Shown here one piece after another: positions 9,298 to 16,207 of a stretch of DNA of 64,000 nt. The stretch's first letter is position 1; each line of letters starts with the position of its first letter. The position numbers and the translations under genes are program-made. Source of the DNA: UBA1672 sp050633325 (GTDB lineage Bacteria > Pseudomonadota > Alphaproteobacteria > Micavibrionales > Micavibrionaceae); contig JBOEGH010000004.1 in assembly GCA_050633325.1 (NCBI GenBank), positions 1 to 64,000 on the forward strand. The letters run 5' to 3'. The notes beneath the pieces were generated by a model that saw only the letters and a list, made by a program, of their open reading frames with translations, was not told where the DNA came from and did not search any database.

Positions 9298-10734
9298 ATG
9301 GCAAAAGCTAAAAAAGCAACTGGAAAAATTCTACAGGTATTGGGCGCGGTTGTAGACGTTCAATTCGAGGAGGGTGCTGTGCCACCTATCTTGAGTGCTT
9401 TGACAACAGATAATAATGGCCAAACATTGGTTCTTGAGGTTGCTCAGCATCTTGGTGAAAATGCAGTTCGTGCTATCGCTATGGATATGACTGAAGGTCT
9501 TACACGTGGGCAAGACGTTATTGATACAGGTGACCAAATTCAGGTTCCGGTTGGACCAGAAACTTTGGGTCGTATCATGGATGTCGTTGGTCAAGAAATT
9601 GACGAAGGGAAGCCTGTTAAGACTAAATCACGTTGGAGCATTCACCGTGAAGCGCCAACATTCGCAGAACAAGCAACGGACACAGAAATACTTGTTACCG
9701 GTATTAAAGTTGTAGACCTTCTTTGTCCTTACGCAAAGGGTGGTAAAATTGGTTTGTTCGGTGGTGCTGGTGTTGGTAAGACCGTTACAATCATGGAATT
9801 GATTAACAACATCGCAAAAGGCCACGGTGGTGTGTCTGTATTTGGTGGTGTTGGTGAGCGTACACGTGAAGGTAATGACCTTTATCACGAGATGATTGAA
9901 TCAGGGGTTATTATCCCAGGTGACTTTGAGGCATCTAAAGTGGCACTTGTTTACGGTCAGATGAATGAGCCGCCAGGTGCGCGTGCGCGTGTTGCTTTGT
10001 CTGCTTTGACAATGGCAGAATATTTCCGTGACGAAGAAGGTCAGGATGTTCTTTTCTTCCTTGATAACATCTTCCGCTTTACTCAGGCTGGTGCCGAGGT
10101 TTCTGCCCTTCTTGGACGTATTCCTTCTGCTGTTGGTTATCAACCGACATTGTCAACTGAAATGGGACAAATGCAAGAGCGTATTACTTCAACAAACAAA
10201 GGTTCTATTACATCCGTTCAAGCTGTTTACGTTCCTGCGGATGACTTGACTGACCCTGCGCCTGCTACAACGTTCTCTCACTTAGATGCTACGACTGTTT
10301 TGTCTCGTCAGATTGCTGAGCAAGGTATTTATCCTGCGGTTGATCCTCTTGATTCGACATCACGTATTCTTGATCCTCGTGTTATTGGTGATGAACATTA
10401 TGAAGTTGCGGCACAAGTTCAGCAAATTCTACAAAGCTATAAAAACCTTCAAGATATTATTGCTATTCTTGGTATGGACGAACTATCAGAAGACGATAAA
10501 TTGACTGTTGCACGTGCACGTAAGATACAACGCTTCTTGTCTCAGCCATTCCATGTTGCGGAAGTGTTTACAGGTTCACCTGGTATTTTTGTTGCGCTTG
10601 AAGACACAATTAAAGGGTTTAAAGCGATTGTTAATGGTGAATATGATCACCTTCCTGAGGCTGCTTTCTATATGACTGGTACAATTGAGCAAGTTATTGA
10701 AAAAGCGACTAAAATGGCGAAAGAAGCGGCATAG
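9298..10734 (+). CDS. atpD: F1 ATP synthase beta subunit
   Basis: The catalytic subunit of the F1 ATPase, 478 residues. Walker A GGAGVGKT lies at 155-162, followed by GERTREGNDLYHEM and DVLFFLDNIFRFTQAG (Walker B), with the PAVDPLDSTSR signature further on. A good ribosome site (GGAGAGGAAG) precedes the ATG. The upstream neighbour is the inserted phosphatase gene and the downstream neighbour is atpC. Confidence 0.98.
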   Translation: MAKAKKATGKILQVLGAVVDVQFEEGAVPPILSALTTDNNGQTLVLEVAQHLGENAVRAIAMDMTEGLTRGQDVIDTGDQIQVPVGPETLGRIMDVVGQEIDEGKPVKTKSRWSIHREAPTFAEQATDTEILVTGIKVVDLLCPYAKGGKIGLFGGAGVGKTVTIMELINNIAKGHGGVSVFGGVGERTREGNDLYHEMIESGVIIPGDFEASKVALVYGQMNEPPGARARVALSALTMAEYFRDEEGQDVLFFLDNIFRFTQAGAEVSALLGRIPSAVGYQPTLSTEMGQMQERITSTNKGSITSVQAVYVPADDLTDPAPATTFSHLDATTVLSRQIAEQGIYPAVDPLDSTSRILDPRVIGDEHYEVAAQVQQILQSYKNLQDIIAILGMDELSEDDKLTVARARKIQRFLSQPFHVAEVFTGSPGIFVALEDTIKGFKAIVNGEYDHLPEAAFYMTGTIEQVIEKATKMAKEAA

Positions 10735-10833
10735 AAATATTCGGCATTAATGCGTTAACTCTTAATTTTTAATGTTATATGTATTGATGCCGTTTAATTT
10801 TTAATGGCGGTAAATAGAAGTTAGGAAATTGAA

Positions 10834-11244
10834 ATGAGCAACCTGATAAACTTTGAATTAGTATCACCCGAAGCTAAATTGGTGTCAGAGCCTATGTATT
10901 TAGTGGAAGTACCAGGAGATGACGGTACTTTTGGTGTTGCTGCTGGTCACTGCTCTTTAGTTTCCTCGCTTCGTTCTGGTGTTGTTCGCCTTCGTAAAGA
11001 TGAAAACTCTGATGAAGTGCAGGAGATTTTTATTGCAGGCGGGTTTGCAGATGTAACGGCGGAAAGCTGTACTATTCTGGCGGAACAGGCAATTAACGTT
11101 AAGGACATAAATCTGGAAAGTTTGGAGCAATACCTTACTGACCTTACCGAGGACTTATCTCTTGCAGAAGAAGTAGAGGATAAGGCACGCATTAACAATA
11201 AGATATCACTTGTTAAAGCAAAGATATCTGCGGTTACGGCCTAA
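10834..11244 (+). CDS. atpC: F1 ATP synthase epsilon subunit
   Basis: The 136-residue epsilon subunit connects gamma to the c-ring and can inhibit ATP hydrolysis. Recognisable parts are FELVSPEAKLVSEPMYLVEVPGDDGTFGV, the beta-sandwich core, and a C-terminal helical region. The 99-base gap after atpD contains distant complementary arms (CGGCAT and ATGCCG) with an AT-rich loop, which might fold but is not convincing as a terminator. It is the last gene of the operon; the next gene is convergent, with only 11 bases between. Confidence 0.95.
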   Translation: MSNLINFELVSPEAKLVSEPMYLVEVPGDDGTFGVAAGHCSLVSSLRSGVVRLRKDENSDEVQEIFIAGGFADVTAESCTILAEQAINVKDINLESLEQYLTDLTEDLSLAEEVEDKARINNKISLVKAKISAVTA

Positions 11245-11255
11245 AAATATTAATA

Positions 11256-11834
11256 CTATCCTATATCAAATGAATTTTTGTCTATAGGATTAAGATGCTC
11301 ACATCCATCATTAACGTTATCTATGGTTGATGGATCTATATTTAGTTTATCTGATAACTCTGTAACTATTGTATCTACTATTTCCAATGCTCTTTTATGA
11401 TCTTTTAGGAAATCATGCACTTCTTCGTTTTGGTGCTGTTCAAAAATAACTTCCAGATTGTGTGTTGTGTCATCCAGAGCTTTCCTTAGAGGGGACAATA
11501 TTTCTAGTGTCTCTTTTTCTGAAAGAATTCCTTGCTTTACAAACTCCATCATAAATTTAATGTTAGTTTCCGGATGAACGAAGGCGTGGGATAATGCCGA
11601 TGCCATTGGCTCATTATCTTCATTTAGGCTCATAAGAAGAGTAGGGCTTGACTGTTCTTTTACGGCTTGAACAAAATCTGCATTGCTATCTAATGATAAA
11701 CTTTCTAGAGCAGATTTTAATGCAGCCTTACTCTCGTAAGTTTTCTTTTGCTGGCCTTCACCATATAGCAAATTGTATACTTCGCCTGCTTTATCTACAA
11801 AATCTTGGCTTAGGCTTTTGTTATTTTCAACCAT
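11256..11834 (-). CDS. Hypothetical acidic helical protein
   Basis: I do not recognise this protein of about 192 residues. It has no signal peptide or membrane segment and is rich in charged helices (for example LEVIFEQHQNEEVHDFLKDHKRALEIVDTI). ATG 11834 is preferred because GGGTG lies six bases upstream; a GTG nine bases earlier is also possible. The gene is convergent with atpC, and its promoter would share the AT-rich 11835-11920 region behind the LOG gene. Confidence 0.6.
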   Translation of the reverse strand: MVENNKSLSQDFVDKAGEVYNLLYGEGQQKKTYESKAALKSALESLSLDSNADFVQAVKEQSSPTLLMSLNEDNEPMASALSHAFVHPETNIKFMMEFVKQGILSEKETLEILSPLRKALDDTTHNLEVIFEQHQNEEVHDFLKDHKRALEIVDTIVTELSDKLNIDPSTIDNVNDGCEHLNPIDKNSFDIG

Positions 11835-11920
11835 TATGTGCACCCATATTTTTATTATTTATACTAATCTATATTTTTTTATATTTTTTTTCAACAAATG
11901 GTGTGTCTTGTTTGATTTCC

Positions 11921-12820
11921 TTAGACTTCGCTGTTACCCCATTTATCATTGTGAAGGTTGATTTCAACAAATTTTTGTTTTTTTAATGATGCCCTTAGTT
12001 CATCCTCCTTTGTTCCCACAGTGAATAAGTTTAGGCATTTGTCAGTAATAAAATTTTCTTTTTGAGCAGTTTCCATCCATTTTACAAATTTGTCGAACCC
12101 TCCGTTATTATTTAAAAATCCGATTGCACGCTGATGTTTGTGTAGTTGCTTTAACCCAAGAGCGCATATAGCATAATATGAGTTTTCCACCGTTGGAATA
12201 TCAATTAAGATTGGCTCTGCTGTTTTTCGGGATATTTCATCTTCGAAATGTGGGTAATGGTTTGGCTCTTCTGGTGTCGGTATTGGTGGAGTGTATTCTT
12301 CCAATGCGGGTATTATCTCAGAAACTTCATTTACTATAATAAGAAGACCTTTTTTAAAATCCGGTAAGCCTTGTAGATATGTAATAAAATCATCCCAATA
12401 ACCATCAATATTTACAAGAACCAGAGGTTTGTTGTGTAAACCAAGGTTTCCCCAGTATAGCATTTCAAGGCTTTCATCAACTGTGCCGAAACCTCCGGGT
12501 AGGCTAATAACAGCATCAGCCATCTTGAACATTAGTTTTTTCCGATCACAAAGATCTTCTACCATTATTGTTTCTGACAAATTCTTTAATATGCGCTCAC
12601 TATCTTTTAACTTTCTAGGTATAATTCCTGTGACATGTGCCCCTGTTTTTAAGGATGCATCAGCCAATAACCCCATTAGCCCCGCATCCATACCACCGTA
12701 AATCAAGGATTTTCCGCTTGCACCTATTAAGCTGCCCAATTCTTTTGCGGTATCCTTAAATACAGAACGACAACGCCCTGATGAACCTAGATAGACGGTA
12801 ACTTTGTTTATGTTGTTCAT
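11921..12820 (-). CDS. LOG-family protein (Rossmann-fold nucleotide phosphoribohydrolase-like) with C-terminal extension
   Basis: LOG-family enzymes cleave nucleoside 5'-monophosphates to base and ribose phosphate; plant-type members activate cytokinins, while most bacterial roles are unclear. The family motifs are present: YGGMDAGLMG at 41-50, R93-K94 and PGGFGTVDE at 108-116. At 299 residues it is about 100 longer than typical LOG proteins. The extra C-terminal part (from about 195) is not a domain I recognise. Its ATG overlaps the stop of pabA in ATGA, so the two are translationally coupled. Confidence 0.82.
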   Translation of the reverse strand: MNNINKVTVYLGSSGRCRSVFKDTAKELGSLIGASGKSLIYGGMDAGLMGLLADASLKTGAHVTGIIPRKLKDSERILKNLSETIMVEDLCDRKKLMFKMADAVISLPGGFGTVDESLEMLYWGNLGLHNKPLVLVNIDGYWDDFITYLQGLPDFKKGLLIIVNEVSEIIPALEEYTPPIPTPEEPNHYPHFEDEISRKTAEPILIDIPTVENSYYAICALGLKQLHKHQRAIGFLNNNGGFDKFVKWMETAQKENFITDKCLNLFTVGTKEDELRASLKKQKFVEINLHNDKWGNSEV

Positions 12821-13416
12821 GGTATATGTATCCTTTGTTCTGTATGCCAGATATTAGTGTAATTAATAAAGTTTTCAATAATATTGAAACCGTATTCTGT
12901 AAGTATTGATTCAGGGTGGAACTGTATTCCGAAAACGGGGTTGATGTTGTGCTGTATTGCCATTATTTCGTTATCATCGCTTTTGGCTGTAATTCGAAGC
13001 GGACTGTTATTTTGTAGCTGAGTAATTAAAGAATGATAGCGTCCTACTTTAGTAGGGCTTGGTATGCCTTTAAATAGTGATGATGAATCATGTATTATTT
13101 CGCGTGATTTACCGTGTATAGGTGTTTGTGCGCGTATTGTCTTTCCACCATAGGCCTCACCAATGGCTTGGTGACCTAGACAAACACCTAGTATAGGTAT
13201 TGTGTCCCCTAAATTTTTGATAAGTTCAATAGATATTCCTGCTTTGTTTGGGGTGCAAGGCCCAGGTGATATTATGATTGCGGTTGGTTTTTGTTTTTCT
13301 ATATCTTCAATGGTTATTTTATCATTGCGATATATACGTGAATCCACACCTAGCTCTTTGATATAGTGAGAAAGATTGTATACAAAGGAATCATAATTAT
13401 CGATAATCAAGATCAT
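12817..13416 (-). CDS. pabA: Aminodeoxychorismate synthase glutamine amidotransferase subunit (PabA/TrpG type)
   Basis: A class I glutamine amidotransferase that supplies ammonia to chorismate for p-aminobenzoate (folate) or anthranilate synthesis. The 199-residue product starts ILIIDNYDSFVYNL, and the catalytic triad is visible: C79 in LGVCLGHQ, with H167 and E169 in FGIQFHPES. PabA and TrpG cannot be told apart by sequence alone. The call rests on pabB being close by (14740-16128) and on the absence of other trp genes; the subunit may serve both pathways. It overlaps the LOG gene by four bases. Confidence 0.85.
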   Translation of the reverse strand: MILIIDNYDSFVYNLSHYIKELGVDSRIYRNDKITIEDIEKQKPTAIIISPGPCTPNKAGISIELIKNLGDTIPILGVCLGHQAIGEAYGGKTIRAQTPIHGKSREIIHDSSSLFKGIPSPTKVGRYHSLITQLQNNSPLRITAKSDDNEIMAIQHNINPVFGIQFHPESILTEYGFNIIENFINYTNIWHTEQRIHIP

Positions 13417-13477
13417 GGGAAAGGATAGTAGCGTTGTATAGATGAAATGAAAAGATCATATATCCCCTCTATTATCA

Positions 13478-14107
13478 TTATATTTCAGGGGTATCTTCTG
13501 ACCATGATTTGAAAAGATCAAATATATTACCTTGGTTACTAGTGCTTTTGGGTTCTTCTGTTGTGTAATCAGGGTTTAGGTGGATATTTGCGCGCCTTGA
13601 TTCCTCTTTATTGTCTTCCACGCCATCAACCAAAGATGCGCACTCACCCTCGTTTGTGCCATAAATATCTCTATCTTGACCGACAACACCTTTAATGTTT
13701 TGGTATCTTGTTACCGGTACTCCTTGTTCTTCCAATGCTGTCAAAACATTCTGGGCTCTTCTTGTCGCAAGAAAGAAATTCTCATTTGATTGGCCGTCTT
13801 TACTGGTGCATCCTTCTATTTCGAATGTATCGCCTGTTTTTATAAGATATTGCGCTATATCTTTTATTTGTTTTTCTGCCCCTTCGGGAACTTCGTCTTC
13901 ATCTGGGCCAAAAAATATAGCGAGCGGAGGAGGGGCTATATCTTTTTTCGCTTGTTCTTGCATATGTGAACCAGAGGTATTTTGATTGTTTATCAATGCG
14001 TCGGATTCTATTTCTGTGCTTGATGTCTCTTGGTTATTAGTTGCTATCGTTAGTAATATAGCAACTGACAGCATGCTAGCTCTGTTAAATGTACTTAAAT
14101 TTTTCAT
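13478..14107 (-). CDS. OmpA C-terminal-like (peptidoglycan-associated) protein
   Basis: The product of about 209 residues has an N-terminal hydrophobic segment (SMLSVAILLTIAT) and a C-terminal domain with the OmpA/MotB-type pattern: an F/GPDE strand, IKDIAQYLIKTGD, IEGCTSKDG, LATRRAQNVLTALEEQGV and ANIHL. Such domains bind peptidoglycan in the periplasm. No beta-barrel precedes it. It also carries a loop with cysteines (IEGC and EGECASL) that might form a disulfide. The start is set at ATG 14107, with GGTGA seven bases upstream, rather than an in-frame TTG fifteen bases earlier. The signal cleavage site is not clear. Confidence 0.6.
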   Translation of the reverse strand: MKNLSTFNRASMLSVAILLTIATNNQETSSTEIESDALINNQNTSGSHMQEQAKKDIAPPPLAIFFGPDEDEVPEGAEKQIKDIAQYLIKTGDTFEIEGCTSKDGQSNENFFLATRRAQNVLTALEEQGVPVTRYQNIKGVVGQDRDIYGTNEGECASLVDGVEDNKEESRRANIHLNPDYTTEEPKSTSNQGNIFDLFKSWSEDTPEI

Positions 14108-14244
14108 TTTTTTATCACCCAAATTAATTGATTAATGATAATGAGTTTTTAGTTTTATGTCAAAGTTTGGTGTGCAGATATATAATATTTGCGTTTGTTG
14201 TATTTTCTAAGTCTTTATAGTTAATATAGAAGGGTAATTGTTAT

Positions 14245-14718
14245 ATGCAGGAAAACAATATGGTTGAAAATGGTAATAAGAATGTGTTGAACCAGACTAA
14301 AGGTGCTGTTTTGGGATTGATTGCTGATTATATTGAACGCTCTGAAACCGAAGTTGTCCCTGTTACCAGTTGTCATTCAGCGGTGGCATATTGGATTTAT
14401 TCGGAGGATGCAGTAAATGATAGCGATGAAATTGTGTTGTTAGGCCCTGATGTTAATAATGACCTTGTGTATCATTCCATACTTATGCGTGGAGATGGTA
14501 TCATCGGTGATACGGAGCGTGCATCGGATAGTAGGAATATAGATACTAAATATGATGCTAAAACAGGCATTTATACAACCAAGATGGATAATGATAGTGC
14601 AAGTGATTTTAGGTATGAAACGCTGCACCGTATTAGTATCAAAGACTTCAATGATCAGTATTTAAGAAATTTAAACCATGATGCCGATGTTGAACCTTCA
14701 ACACCAGATGTGCTTTAA
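14245..14718 (+). CDS. Hypothetical protein with a possible papain-like Cys-His pattern
   Basis: This 157-residue soluble protein belongs to no family I can name. A pattern of interest is SCHSAVAYWIY around C43, then VYHSILMRGDGIIGDT with H77 and D84/D89. In many papain-like enzymes the catalytic cysteine sits at a helix start, and the histidine and an acidic residue follow in a strand pair near a G-x-I-x-D motif. This is inference from residue spacing only. ATG 14245 has AGAAGGG upstream; ATG 14260 is an alternative. It sits between pabA and pabB but on the opposite strand. Confidence 0.6.
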   Translation: MQENNMVENGNKNVLNQTKGAVLGLIADYIERSETEVVPVTSCHSAVAYWIYSEDAVNDSDEIVLLGPDVNNDLVYHSILMRGDGIIGDTERASDSRNIDTKYDAKTGIYTTKMDNDSASDFRYETLHRISIKDFNDQYLRNLNHDADVEPSTPDVL

Positions 14719-14739
14719 TTGTTATTCAGTTTATAGAGC

Positions 14740-16128
14740 TTATTCATCATTAAATGATTGTAAAATTGCTTCTGCCTTATCAAGGGTTTCTTGATATTCA
14801 TCTTCAGGGTTTGAATCTGAAACTATTCCCCCGCCGACTTGAAGGCTAACTTTATCTTTGTCGAATGTAAGTGTTCTAATCAGTATATTTGTATCCATAT
14901 AACCATCGAAACCAATATATCCGATAGAACCACAATAAGCGCCCCTGCGACTTGGCTCTAATTCATCGATAATTTCCATTGCACGTATTTTAGGAGCACC
15001 AGTAATAGAGCCACCAGGGAAACACGCCCTTAGGAGGTCTAGCGTAGTTTTATTTTCTTCCAACTTACCTTTGATAGTTGATACCAGGTGATGGACTTTC
15101 GTAAATGTTTCTAAGTTACAAAGATCGGTTACATTTATTGAATGTGCCTCGCAAACACGTGAAAGATCGTTACGCATTAAATCCACTATCATTGTGTTTT
15201 CTGCGTTATCCTTTTCACTTGATTGCAGGGACTGCCTATTTGCGCGATCTTCTTCACGGTTATTTGATCGTGGACGTGTTCCTTTTATTGGGCATGTTTC
15301 AACTTTATTATCCTGAAGTGTTATGAAGCGTTCCGGTGAGGTTGATGATATTTTAACATTGCCAATATTCATATATGCAGAAAATGGCGCAGGGTTTACT
15401 GTTCTCATATGTAAATAATGAATAAATGGGTCAAAATTATCCGGTAAGTCAGCGTCAAAACGTTGAGCAAGGTTAACTTGAAATGCGTCACCATCATGGA
15501 TGTAGTTTATTACTTTTTGTATTTGTTTTGTATATTCGCCTTTGTTGAAGTTTGATGTCCAGTTAAGTTTTGTTGGTTTATATTCGGGGACGTCATATTC
15601 TTGTGAAAACTGCTCCAATAGGAAATTACATTTTTTCTGCGCCTCGTGTTCGTTACGCGCGTGAGTAAACATATATGTTTTTCTAAGCAAGGAATCGTGC
15701 GCCAGAACTTGGTCATAAATGCCCACAGCCATATCAGGTGTTTTTTCTTTGTTTTGCGCTTTGTTTGGTAATTCTTCAATATATCTTGCCAGATCATACC
15801 CGAATAGACCTGCTGCGCCCCCCTGAAATGGTGGCATATTTGGTATGTGTGTGGTTTCTTTTATCCAAGAGTCCATTCGTGATTGTAAAACTGTGAAAGG
15901 GTCGCTGGTAAATGTTAGGTTCTGTTCCCAATTTGTTACGGTGATGTCACCGTCTTTTACGGAGATCGTTTCTATGGGATTACACATTACAAAGCTGTAA
16001 CGGCTTTTAGCGTGATTGTTATCAGAGCTATCTAATAGTAAGCTGTAGGGCAGGTGCTTCACTGCCAAGAAAGCTTTAAGGTAATCTATTCCGGTAATGT
16101 CGCGAACAAATGGTTTCATTTTCTTCAA
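14740..16128 (-). CDS. pabB: Aminodeoxychorismate synthase component I
   Basis: This enzyme converts chorismate and ammonia to 4-amino-4-deoxychorismate on the way to folate. The 462-residue protein has the chorismate-binding fold with GDAFQVNLAQRF, PERFITL, DLMRNDLSRVCE and the C-terminal FPGGSITGAPKIRAMEII. The motif PIKGTRPR at 280-287 with K282 points to PabB rather than TrpE, which has alanine at that position. It is convergent with the preceding + strand gene, with 21 bases between. The partner subunit is encoded at 12817-13416. Confidence 0.92.
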   Translation of the reverse strand: MKKMKPFVRDITGIDYLKAFLAVKHLPYSLLLDSSDNNHAKSRYSFVMCNPIETISVKDGDITVTNWEQNLTFTSDPFTVLQSRMDSWIKETTHIPNMPPFQGGAAGLFGYDLARYIEELPNKAQNKEKTPDMAVGIYDQVLAHDSLLRKTYMFTHARNEHEAQKKCNFLLEQFSQEYDVPEYKPTKLNWTSNFNKGEYTKQIQKVINYIHDGDAFQVNLAQRFDADLPDNFDPFIHYLHMRTVNPAPFSAYMNIGNVKISSTSPERFITLQDNKVETCPIKGTRPRSNNREEDRANRQSLQSSEKDNAENTMIVDLMRNDLSRVCEAHSINVTDLCNLETFTKVHHLVSTIKGKLEENKTTLDLLRACFPGGSITGAPKIRAMEIIDELEPSRRGAYCGSIGYIGFDGYMDTNILIRTLTFDKDKVSLQVGGGIVSDSNPEDEYQETLDKAEAILQSFNDE

Positions 16129-16207
16129 ATATTTTATCTATGAATTTGCAGTATAGGAATACTTTTGGCAAAAGCACAAACTTTGTGCGTTCTATTATCC
16201 ACAGCGC

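Noticed and set aside
10735..10833. Long-range inverted arms between atpD and atpC as a terminator
   Set aside because: The arms are only six bases with a loop near 40 bases and no T run; the genes are expected to be co-transcribed.
12817..13416. Naming the amidotransferase trpG
   Set aside because: Sequence cannot separate the two; the nearby pabB with its PIKGT motif makes pabA the better name.
14130..14150. AT-rich stretch resembling a Fur box between the OmpA-like gene and the 14245 gene
   Set aside because: The left half fits (TTAATGATAAT) but the right half does not; about 12 of 19 consensus positions match and there is no palindrome.
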